A DNA stretch of 5,571 bases from an uncultured Roseburia sp. GTDB taxonomy: Bacteria > Bacillota > Clostridia > Lachnospirales > Lachnospiraceae. The notes beneath the pieces are model-generated. The model was not told the DNA's origin and did not search any database. It saw only the letters and a program-made list of their open reading frames with translations. The DNA is taken from positions 1 through 5,571 of the forward strand of contig CAJLGN010000117.1 in the NCBI GenBank assembly GCA_905206195.1, read 5' to 3'. Shown piece after piece: positions 1 to 5,563 of the stretch (positions are counted from its first letter, which is position 1; every line of letters begins with the position of its first letter). The position numbers and the translations under genes were made by a program.

Positions 1-141
1 CACATCCCAGCCATCCCCGACCGCCTCCATAATCTCTCGCACCGTCATCCCACTGCGCGCCAGATACAACCATTCTCCCGGGACAGAGGAGCCCTTTTCC
101 TCCACCCTCTTTTTTCCCGCAGATCTAATCTGCTTTTTCAT
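1..141 (-). CDS. Unrecognised protein, N-terminal 47 codons only (runs off left edge)
   Basis: An open frame starts at an ATG at 141 and continues without a stop to the window edge. It begins MKKQIRSAGKKR and continues through a segment with GEWLYLARSGM, then TVREIMEAVGDGWDV. The first 16 residues are basic and charged. The rest looks helical and soluble, with no signal peptide or membrane segment. A GGTGA ribosome binding site lies 5 nt before the ATG; an in-frame GTG three codons earlier, behind GGGAGG, is an alternative start. It lies 74 bp downstream of map on the same strand with no terminator between, so it is probably cotranscribed. I do not recognise the family and cannot assign a function from 47 residues. 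The start context makes a real gene likely, but the short visible length leaves some doubt. Confidence 0.55.
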   Translation of the reverse strand, partial: MKKQIRSAGKKRVEEKGSSVPGEWLYLARSGMTVREIMEAVGDGWDV

Positions 142-215
142 CTCTCTCACCCTGCCTCCCACTTCTTCTCTTTCTATTTTCCCGTCATCCCCCTCACCCG
201 CAGTGCGCGCCGTTC

Positions 216-1091
216 CTACCAGCAGAGAACCTCGTTTCCATCCTCCGTGACAAGCACCATAATCTCCCACTGCGCCGAGGGGCATCCATCTCTGGTGTAG
301 ACCTCCCAGTTATTCTTTTCGTCCACGTAGATATCTGCCTTTCCCATATTCACCATCGGCTCGATCGTAAATATCATGCCTGGTACCATGAGCATCTCCT
401 TCCCCCGCCTGCTTTTGTATCCAACCCACGGCTCCTCATGAAATTCCAGACCAACGCCGTGACCCCCGATTTCCCTCACAACTGTATATCCGTTTGCAAA
501 TGCGTGATCGTGTACCGCCTGCCCCATATCCCCTAGAAATCCCCAGGGTTTGACTTCCTTTCGTCCAAGCTCCACGCACTCCCTCGTCACGTCGACCAGC
601 CTCTTTTTCTCCGGGCTCACCTCACCAATGCAGAACATCCGCGAAGAATCCGAGAAATAACCATGTAATATGGTGGACACATCCACGTTGATGATATCCC
701 CCTCCTTCAACACCACATCCTTTGACGGAAATCCATGGCACACCTGCTCGTTGACAGAAGTGCACACACTGTACGGGTACCCCTGATAATGTAAAGGCGC
801 AGGAATTCCTCCCATGTCAGTCGTCATGTCATAGACAATCCGATCGATCTGCGCCGTGTCCATCCCCTCGCAAATGTGCTCTGCGATATAATCTAACACC
901 GCGATATTTAGCTTACAGCTCTCTCTGATCCCCGCGATCTGCTCCTCATTCTTGATGATATGACGCGTTGGCACTCTGTGCCCCTGCGATGCGATCGCAG
1001 CGATCCTCTCGTCAAACGCCTGGTGACATGCCTTATATTTTCTGTGGCTGCCGCACCAACACGGATCATTTCGATTTATTTTTCCTAACAT
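216..1091 (-). CDS. map: Type I methionine aminopeptidase with N-terminal SEC-C zinc motif
   Basis: This cytosolic metalloenzyme removes the initiator methionine from nascent proteins. The 291-residue product is about 40 residues longer than short bacterial forms because of a SEC-C motif at residues 8-23 (NDPCWCGSHRKYKACH; ligands C11, C13, C22, H23), a zinc module found also at the SecA C-terminus and thought to aid ribosome association. The pita-bread catalytic fold follows from about residue 46. The expected residues are all present: substrate-side H119 (VCHGFPS), metal ligands D137 (INVDVS), D148 (YFSDSSR), H211 (GGHGVG), E244 (FTIEPMV) and E276 (AQWEIMVLVTEDG), and H218 before EEP. The residues after E276 are Ile-Met rather than the common His-Thr. 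The ATG at 1091 is preceded by a weak AAGAG 8 nt away and puts the SEC-C motif at the very N-terminus, which supports it. It starts 25 bp after the SurA-like gene and is probably cotranscribed with it. Confidence 0.95.
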   Translation of the reverse strand: MLGKINRNDPCWCGSHRKYKACHQAFDERIAAIASQGHRVPTRHIIKNEEQIAGIRESCKLNIAVLDYIAEHICEGMDTAQIDRIVYDMTTDMGGIPAPLHYQGYPYSVCTSVNEQVCHGFPSKDVVLKEGDIINVDVSTILHGYFSDSSRMFCIGEVSPEKKRLVDVTRECVELGRKEVKPWGFLGDMGQAVHDHAFANGYTVVREIGGHGVGLEFHEEPWVGYKSRRGKEMLMVPGMIFTIEPMVNMGKADIYVDEKNNWEVYTRDGCPSAQWEIMVLVTEDGNEVLCW

Positions 1092-1116
1092 ATACTCTGC
1101 TCTTTTCTTATTTATT

Positions 1117-1776
1117 CTAATGCTTCAGCGTAATCTCGCCAAAATGCACGCGGTCCCAAACGGACTTCTCCACCTCATATAGGTGCGTTTTCAACAGCTC
1201 ACCGTATGTCTCCCCCGTCACGGAGTACTCCTCAAACGCCCCATCTTCCATCGCCGCCAAAAGATACTGATATTTTTCCGCGATGGCAATTTTTCGCATA
1301 CTCTCCCGCAATACATCCTCGCTGACCCCCAGCTCCTCTCTCTGCTGCTCCCCCAGATCACTCCAGAAATCATACTGCGTGTTTGCGAGGTGCCGCTCCT
1401 CCTCCCCGCTCAGCTCCACGCCCTCCTCCAACGCCATCTGATAAAAGATCTCGTCGTGGATTGCCATATCCATGACTGTCTGCTTGCCCTTATCGCGGAT
1501 ATAGGTATAATTCGTGTAGAGATTCCAGTATTCTCTCGTGCTTGCTGGATTATAGATAAAGGCTTTCTCCTCGATCTGCTGCTCCTCGTACGCAATGTAA
1601 AATGCCATATCCTGCAGTGTGAGGGTTCTCCCATCCACCGTGACTGCCGGAAGTTCCAGCGCATCCCGAAAAACCAGAAAGCTTTTCCGCACTCCACTTT
1701 GAATCGCAACGGCCCCAAGCAGAATGGTAAAAATCAGCAGGAGCACTGTGAGATACAGCTTCTGTCTCAGTTTCAT
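1117..1776 (-). CDS. Membrane-anchored protein resembling a SurA/PrsA-type chaperone N-domain, no PPIase domain
   Basis: The 219-residue product begins MKLRQK, then has one hydrophobic helix at about residues 7-25 (LYLTVLLLIFTILLGAVAI) with no clear signal peptidase site or lipobox, so it is probably an N-terminally anchored protein with an outside domain. The rest is acidic and helical. The stretch from VTVDGRTLTLQDM (46-58) to MALEEGVELSGEEE (114-127) has the pattern of SurA/PrsA/trigger-factor peptide-binding domains: a short 'VxGxxLT' strand, helices, then 'A.eeGv.ls.eE'. The chain ends at WDRVHFGEITLKH, about where a parvulin domain would begin in PrsA, so no isomerase is present. This is a pattern match by eye, not a confirmed family. 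The start was moved from an in-frame ATG at 1824 to 1776 because AGGAGG lies 8 nt before the latter. It follows the NlpC/P60 gene by 74 bp, suggesting an envelope role. Confidence 0.82.
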   Translation of the reverse strand: MKLRQKLYLTVLLLIFTILLGAVAIQSGVRKSFLVFRDALELPAVTVDGRTLTLQDMAFYIAYEEQQIEEKAFIYNPASTREYWNLYTNYTYIRDKGKQTVMDMAIHDEIFYQMALEEGVELSGEEERHLANTQYDFWSDLGEQQREELGVSEDVLRESMRKIAIAEKYQYLLAAMEDGAFEEYSVTGETYGELLKTHLYEVEKSVWDRVHFGEITLKH

Positions 1777-1784
1777 TGCCTCTC

Positions 1785-1790
1785 CCTCCT
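1785..1790 (-). promoter_or_regulatory. Ribosome binding site AGGAGG deciding the start at 1776
   Basis: A perfect AGGAGG on the minus strand ends 8 nt before the ATG at 1776. The in-frame ATG at 1824 has no comparable site, so 1776 is the chosen start. Confidence 0.8.
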
Positions 1791-1850
1791 GTTTTCCTCT
1801 CCTCAAATATGCGGACTCTGGCACAAGCCCAAACTCAGCGCAGCGTCGCT

Positions 1851-3110
1851 TTAAAGCACGCGCCGCACCCCGATAATTGTCCGATACGTGGCATTTCCAT
1901 AGCAGATGCCGGTTTTCGGATTGGAGGCGTGGATAATTTTCCCATTGCCTATATAAATCGCCACGTGCCCCGCATAGCAGATGATATCTCCTGGCTGTGC
2001 ATTTTCATAACTGACCGCCTGCCCACTGTTCCTCTGCTCGTAGGAAGTCCGCGGAAGAGAAATACCAAAATTCTGATAAACTGCCATGACAAAATAAGAA
2101 CAGTCTGTTCCACTCGTCAGGCTGGTTCCCCCCAGCACATAGGGATTTCCCAAAAATTTCGAGGCGTAGGAAACAATCTGACTTCCGCTCACGCCCGTCG
2201 CATACGACGGATTTAACCCTCCATCTGTCAATCCCGTGGACGAGCTTCCCGCATTCCCCGCCACCGTTCCAGTCCCGCCACCAGCGCTCCCCCCGGTGGC
2301 GTTTGCGCTGGCTTTTGCACTTGCTGCAGCGGCCGCCGCGGCAGCTGCGGCCTGTTTGGCCTTCTCGTTGGCAATAATTTGATTCTGCTGTCGGATTGTC
2401 TTGGCATACTGGCTCGCCAGGGATTCCGCGCTTGCCAGCCGACTGTCAAAATCCGCCATCTGCGTTCTCTTTGTTGCAATCACCCGCTGCAGCTGCGCCT
2501 GCTGCTCCTGGTAATTTAACTCCAGCTCCTCCATCTCAGACATCTCAAGATTCAGCTGCCCCGTGAGCTCCTCAACTTCCTCCACCGCAGTCTGATAATC
2601 TGCTAACATCTGTCTGTCGTACTCATAAACCTCCGACACATACTCCACCCGGTTTAAAAGATCCGTCATATCCTTCGCGCCAACAATCGCCGTCCACACC
2701 GATTGATTTCCGTTTTCATACATATATCGGATGCGGAGCTTCATGGCATCGTACTGCCGCTGCTCCGTCGTCCGGGCAGTCTCTAGATCCGCGTTTGCCC
2801 GGGCGATCTCCTGCTCCTGTATCTCTATGTCACTCTTTAGGATCTCCATATCTGTCAAAAGCCCCATCAACTGATTGTCATAGTTATCCATCTCCGCTTG
2901 CAGACCGCTCTGCGCCGTGTGAATATCTGAGATCTGCCTGTTGACCTCATCCAGATTCTGCTGCGCCTCGCTTTTCTTTCGCTCTGCATCATCCACCGCA
3001 GACGCGAGCGCAGTCCGAGAGCAAGACGCCAAAAGCGAAATAGACAAAAACAATGCCAGCAGCTTTTTCTCCACATGATATGTTTTTTTCCATGCTCTTT
3101 TCAAACACAT
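1851..3110 (-). CDS. Exported NlpC/P60 peptidoglycan endopeptidase with N-terminal coiled coil
   Basis: A 419-residue secreted wall hydrolase. NlpC/P60 enzymes cleave peptide stems of peptidoglycan, usually the D-Glu to diamino-acid bond. In order: a basic N-terminus and hydrophobic export signal (about 14-30, LLALFLSISLLASC); a long heptad-like coiled coil (about 40-250) rich in Glu, Gln and Leu; an alanine run and Gly/Ser/Thr linker (about 252-305); and a C-terminal catalytic domain (about 308-419). The triad is C337 (TDCSYFV), H382 (GHVAIYIG) and H394 (IIHASNPKTG). The layout matches the CwlO/PcsB-like group, whose coiled coil is known in some members to contact the FtsEX complex; no ftsEX is visible here. 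Signal cleavage is ambiguous: ALA-SA fits signal peptidase I, while LASC fits a lipobox with C30. The ATG at 3110 was preferred over an in-frame ATG at 3170 because AAAGGAG lies 8 nt upstream and the longer N-terminus would be read through a terminator. It is probably the first gene of its unit. Confidence 0.93.
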   Translation of the reverse strand: MCLKRAWKKTYHVEKKLLALFLSISLLASCSRTALASAVDDAERKKSEAQQNLDEVNRQISDIHTAQSGLQAEMDNYDNQLMGLLTDMEILKSDIEIQEQEIARANADLETARTTEQRQYDAMKLRIRYMYENGNQSVWTAIVGAKDMTDLLNRVEYVSEVYEYDRQMLADYQTAVEEVEELTGQLNLEMSEMEELELNYQEQQAQLQRVIATKRTQMADFDSRLASAESLASQYAKTIRQQNQIIANEKAKQAAAAAAAAAASAKASANATGGSAGGGTGTVAGNAGSSSTGLTDGGLNPSYATGVSGSQIVSYASKFLGNPYVLGGTSLTSGTDCSYFVMAVYQNFGISLPRTSYEQRNSGQAVSYENAQPGDIICYAGHVAIYIGNGKIIHASNPKTGICYGNATYRTIIGVRRVL

Positions 3111-3118
3111 AGAACATA

Positions 3119-3125
3119 CTCCTTT
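3119..3125 (-). promoter_or_regulatory. Ribosome binding site AAAGGAG of the NlpC/P60 gene
   Basis: AAAGGAG on the minus strand is separated from the ATG at 3110 by 8 nt. It fixes the start 20 codons inside the longest open frame. I could not find a convincing -35/-10 pair between this site and the terminator, so the promoter is unassigned. Confidence 0.8.
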
Positions 3126-3170
3126 ATCCGTAAGCCTCCAACATCCACCGCAAAACACTGCCTCTTTCAT

Positions 3171-3202
3171 AAAAACAGAGGCTGCCTTTCTGTGACAGCC
3201 TC
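3171..3202 (-). terminator. Intrinsic terminator after the dispanin gene pair
   Basis: Read on the minus strand, GAGGCTG and CAGCCTC form a 7-bp GC-rich stem (3196-3202 and 3178-3184) around an 11-nt loop, followed by TGTTTTT. It lies 64 bp after the stop of the downstream dispanin gene, as expected for its terminator. Only about 60 bp separate it from the NlpC/P60 start. Read on the plus strand the stem is followed only by a broken T tract, so the minus orientation is preferred. Confidence 0.75.
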
Positions 3203-3221
3203 ATTTTACCATACTTTTTTA

Positions 3222-3249
3222 TAAAATTGTTGTGATGTGCACAATTTTA
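3222..3249. repeat. AT-rich inverted repeat in the intergenic region, possible operator
   Basis: Two perfect 9-base arms, TAAAATTGT (3222-3230) and ACAATTTTA (3241-3249), flank a 10-base spacer. An overlapping shorter repeat, TTGTG-N5-CACAA, lies at 3230-3244. The arms are AT-rich and no T tract follows on the minus strand, so this is a poor terminator. It could be a binding site for a dimeric regulator. It lies between the dispanin stop and the terminator, about 110 bp before the NlpC/P60 start. A TAAAAT on the minus strand nearby resembles a -10 box but has no good -35, so no promoter is called. Confidence 0.45.
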
Positions 3250-3265
3250 CAAATACTTAAGGAAT

Positions 3266-4477
3266 CTATTCCCAACCGATGTACTTGATGTCGAGATCAT
3301 CCAGCTTTCCCTCCCAGAAATCAACGGAAATTGAATTATCTTCGCTGTCATAATACTCATCATTGTGACTGTACCACTGGTAACTAAAGTAACTATTATC
3401 GTCGGACGCGTACTCGTAATCCGGCTTACCGTATGCCGTCACAAAATCCTCCTTTGTGGCATCCTTCGTCAAACCGTTTGTGAGGGAGATTGACACATCG
3501 CCATATTTCAGCTCGCTGCTTGATATCCAAAACCCAAACACCACCCCGTCCTTCAGCGGAATCGGATCTTCTGTCTGATTGCCAATGTGCACATATCCAA
3601 TCTCGTTCCCGCCCGGTCCGTACAGCGCGGGGGAATTATACTCGCTCTTGTTGATCACGTATCCCTCGTCCTCCACATCGACAGAAAGACCAAGCTCTTT
3701 TAACTCAGAATAAGTCAAAGGGAGTGTGACGGTAATCCCCGCAAGGGTAATGGACGGATCGTTAAACCCCTCCCCTGCAGTGACATGGAGCGGCTCCGCC
3801 GCCGAGTCCGTGGCACCCGTGTCCTCCGCATCGTAGTCATACTTATCATCACTGCTGTAATCATAGTCATAATTATAGTCATCGGCAGAGTTATCGCGAG
3901 TGTCCCCACTGTAGGTGTCGTAATATTCCTGGTAGAAGCCCCGCGTGAATTCTTCTCCGAGGCCGCCGCTCGTCCATGCCACAGCGAAACTGATCATGTA
4001 GAGCATCCCCACGCCAAGTCCGACCCACAGGCAAATCGTCGCCGTCTTCGCCTGCGATCTGAATTCATCCCAGCGCCCCGCCTTGTACGCATTGTTCGCC
4101 TTGGCTGTAAATACACATGCAATAATGCCGAGGATCATCGTAATGATATTGCACCCACAGCAAGCTAATATCTCCAGAATGGAAAACGTCATCTTCATGC
4201 CAAAGTTGTTCCTGAGGGGCTGACCATTTTGATCGAGCGGAACAGCGCCCATATTATAATTCGGCTGCCCATACCCATACGGACCGTACGACTGACCACC
4301 CGGTACAGCCCCGTAGGACGGCTGACCATAACCCATATTCTCCTGTGGCTGGCCGTAACTTTGCCCACTCTGACCGTAGTCCATATTCTCCTGTGGCTGG
4401 CCGTATGTCTGTCCATCCTGTGTATTGCCTGTCTGATTCTCTGCCCCAAATCCGCAGCTCTTCTTTTCCTCTTCCAC
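3266..4477 (-). CDS. CD225/dispanin-family membrane protein, downstream paralog
   Basis: With the start chosen here the product is 403 residues. Order: a short charged start (EEEKKSCGFG); a Tyr/Gly/Gln/Pro-rich disordered region (about 20-76) with YGQPQENM repeats; a CD225/dispanin module (about 90-165) with hydrophobic helices at about 95-124 and 145-170 joined by a basic loop (TAKANNAYKAGRWDEFRSQAK); a very acidic Asp/Tyr linker (about 185-227); and an unrecognised C-terminal domain (about 240-403). The basic loop and clustered cysteines (106, 107, 109, 121) recall IFITM proteins, where such cysteines are palmitoylated; the bacterial role is unknown. By the positive-inside rule the C-terminal domain should be outside. 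Start choice is open: the ATG at 4525 overlaps the upstream gene by 11 bp and has no ribosome binding site; ATGs at 4495 and 4483 have badly spaced ones; the GTG at 4477 has GGGAGG 6 nt upstream. Translation after the upstream paralog may be coupled. Confidence 0.88.
   Translation of the reverse strand: MEEEKKSCGFGAENQTGNTQDGQTYGQPQENMDYGQSGQSYGQPQENMGYGQPSYGAVPGGQSYGPYGYGQPNYNMGAVPLDQNGQPLRNNFGMKMTFSILEILACCGCNIITMILGIIACVFTAKANNAYKAGRWDEFRSQAKTATICLWVGLGVGMLYMISFAVAWTSGGLGEEFTRGFYQEYYDTYSGDTRDNSADDYNYDYDYSSDDKYDYDAEDTGATDSAAEPLHVTAGEGFNDPSITLAGITVTLPLTYSELKELGLSVDVEDEGYVINKSEYNSPALYGPGGNEIGYVHIGNQTEDPIPLKDGVVFGFWISSSELKYGDVSISLTNGLTKDATKEDFVTAYGKPDYEYASDDNSYFSYQWYSHNDEYYDSEDNSISVDFWEGKLDDLDIKYIGWE
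4333..4405 (-). repeat. Tandem 48-bp repeat encoding YGQPQENM units
   Basis: A 25-base sequence is present identically at 4333-4357 and 4381-4405, giving a 48-bp (16-codon) period. Each copy encodes YGQPQENM in the low-complexity N-terminus of the downstream dispanin. The period is a multiple of three, so gain or loss of a unit would change length without breaking the frame. Identity at the base level suggests recent duplication. Confidence 0.8.
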
Positions 4478-4514
4478 CTTCATCCTCCCTTTCATCCCCT
4501 CGGATAATATCTTG

Positions 4515-5444
4515 TTAGTTGCCATAATCTATATCTGTATCATATAATTGATCACCGTCAAATGTTACAGCGATAACTCTCAGCACAGGATTACTTCCGC
4601 CGTCGAGATACCAGCGCAACTGCTCCGCATGCCCCTCCTGGGTCCGATCATCCGATTCCCCGTAAGTGTTGATAAAATCCGCTTTGGAACTGCCAAATCC
4701 CAGCCCCTCCTGGGTTCGATAATCCTCGTAATTATGGCAATAATAATCCACATCCACACCGATAACATCGCAGTCCTCCGGCATGGCATCCGATGAACTG
4801 TTATTCTGGAACCAACACCACATCACTTCCTGACCGTGCGCATTCTCCATCTGATACAATCCAAAATCACCGTAGGCATCCAGCTCCTCCTGCTTCGGTT
4901 CCGCGAAAGAAAAGCCTAAATCCTTCAGTGTGCCATAATCAGTGGGAACATCGATACGCTTATCGTCCACATACACGTAAATCTCCCCCTTTGGCGTATC
5001 CCTGAGAAACGAATTATTTACCAGCATCACAAAAATATAGAAGATCAGCCACACTATTCCCACGCCAAATCCAACCCACAGACAGATCGTCGCTGTCTTT
5101 GCCTGTGACTTAAAATCATGCACTCTCCCTTCCTTATAGGACATGTCCGCCTTCGCCGTAAACACACATCCGAGGATACCGAGCACCATCGTAATAACGT
5201 TACACGTGCAGATACTCAAAATCTCCAGGATCGAGAAAGTAATCTTCATTCCAAAATGATTTTTAAGAGGTCCTCCGTTCTCTTCAGACGGCATCGCTCC
5301 AACACCGGAATTTGCCTGCCCATAAACTGCCTGTCCATAACTCTGAGCGCCGGGCTGGCCGTAATGCGGCTGCCCCCAGACTTCCTGCCCATAGCTATCG
5401 TTCTGCGCACCGGGCTGACCGTGATGCGGCATCTGTGCTTCCAC
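4515..5444 (-). CDS. CD225/dispanin-family membrane protein, upstream paralog (body, out of frame with its likely 5' end)
   Basis: As read from the GTG at 5444 the product is 309 residues. Order: a His/Tyr/Gly/Gln-rich region (about 7-44) with GQPGAQ units; a CD225/dispanin module (about 62-141) with hydrophobic helices at about 67-97 and 117-142 and a basic loop (TAKADMSYKEGRVHDFKSQAK); and a C-terminal domain (about 150-309) that shares with its neighbour a 'LKxLG' segment near its start, a 'F(I/V)xxYG' segment and a 'VxFxxxxLxDxDIxY' ending. By hand count 51 of 73 residues in the membrane module match the paralog. No signal peptide is seen. The frame stays open upstream through the G tract but lacks a good start there. 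The GTG at 5444 has only a too-close GGAG; an ATG at 5432 has AGGTGG 8 nt upstream and could allow internal initiation. The intended product is probably longer, about 349 residues, starting at 5563 if the tract were 12 G. The body is intact, so I call it a CDS rather than a pseudogene. Confidence 0.85.
   Translation of the reverse strand: MEAQMPHHGQPGAQNDSYGQEVWGQPHYGQPGAQSYGQAVYGQANSGVGAMPSEENGGPLKNHFGMKITFSILEILSICTCNVITMVLGILGCVFTAKADMSYKEGRVHDFKSQAKTATICLWVGFGVGIVWLIFYIFVMLVNNSFLRDTPKGEIYVYVDDKRIDVPTDYGTLKDLGFSFAEPKQEELDAYGDFGLYQMENAHGQEVMWCWFQNNSSSDAMPEDCDVIGVDVDYYCHNYEDYRTQEGLGFGSSKADFINTYGESDDRTQEGHAEQLRWYLDGGSNPVLRVIAVTFDGDQLYDTDIDYGN
5347..5430 (-). repeat. Imperfect 60-bp repeat in the low-complexity region of the upstream dispanin
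   Basis: The 24-base stretches at 5347-5370 and 5407-5430 differ at three positions and are 60 bp apart (20 codons). Both encode PHxGQPGA. They are more diverged than the 48-bp repeat in the paralog. Confidence 0.6.
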
Positions 5445-5563
5445 CTGCTCCCCCCCCCCCGCGGTGCATCTGTGCCCTGGGTTCCCGGCTGTTCTCCCTG
5501 CGGCCCTTTCTGCTTCACCTCATCCTGCGTTGCTTCCGTATCCATTTTCAACGTTGCAGACAT
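5445..5563 (-). other. Likely true 5' end of the upstream dispanin gene, in a shifted frame
   Basis: From an ATG at 5563 the frame reads MSATLKMDTEATQDEVKQKG and goes on to TDAPRGGG, a hydrophilic Glu/Gln/Gly-rich start of the kind expected before the YGQ-rich region. With 11 G in the run at 5450-5460 this frame shifts into Arg-rich residues (SRWKHRCR) and ends at 5246 after 105 codons with no recognisable domain. With 9 or 12 G it would continue as GEQVEAQMPHHGQ into the dispanin body. Only 8 bases upstream of the ATG are visible, so the ribosome binding site cannot be judged and the frame could begin outside the window. Confidence 0.6.
5450..5460. repeat. Homopolymer of 11 C (11 G on the coding strand), candidate phase-variation tract
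   Basis: A run of 11 C on the plus strand lies inside the coding region of the upstream dispanin, about 35 codons after the ATG at 5563. It is the longest homopolymer I see in the window. Its length decides whether the 5' frame and the dispanin body are joined: 9 or 12 join them, 11 does not. Such G tracts are known slipped-strand contingency loci in other bacteria, and are also a common site of sequencing error. Confidence 0.85.

Noticed and set aside
270..300. Loss of the usual His-Thr after the last metal-binding Glu of methionine aminopeptidase as a sign of inactivity
   Set aside because: All five metal ligands and both histidines near the active site are present. The Ile-Met change is beside the ligand, so an active enzyme is expected.
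1777..1824. Longer start for the SurA-like gene at the ATG at 1824
   Set aside because: No ribosome binding site precedes it, while AGGAGG precedes the ATG at 1776 and puts the membrane helix at the N-terminus.
1183..1854. Plus-strand open frame of 223 codons
   Set aside because: It lies antisense to the SurA-like gene, has no recognisable domain, and the minus-strand frame has a strong ribosome binding site and membrane segment.
1776..2216. Plus-strand open frame of 146 codons
   Set aside because: It is antisense to the NlpC/P60 catalytic domain, whose motifs are clear on the minus strand.
3111..3170. Longer start for the NlpC/P60 gene at the ATG at 3170
   Set aside because: It would run through the distal part of the terminator and put a cysteine-rich hydrophilic stretch before the export signal. 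The ATG at 3110 has a good ribosome binding site.
3222..3249. Inverted repeat as a second intrinsic terminator
   Set aside because: The stem is almost all A/T and no T run follows on the minus strand. The GC-rich hairpin at 3178-3202 fits far better.
3785..4168. Plus-strand open frame with an Ile/Val-rich segment resembling a membrane helix
   Set aside because: The hydrophobic run is the complement of the Asp/Tyr-rich acidic linker of the dispanin, so it is a coding shadow.
5246..5449. Continuation of the frame from 5563 beyond the G tract as a 105-codon gene
   Set aside because: After the tract the residues become Arg/Ser-rich with no domain and overlap the real dispanin frame, so only the part before the tract looks coding.
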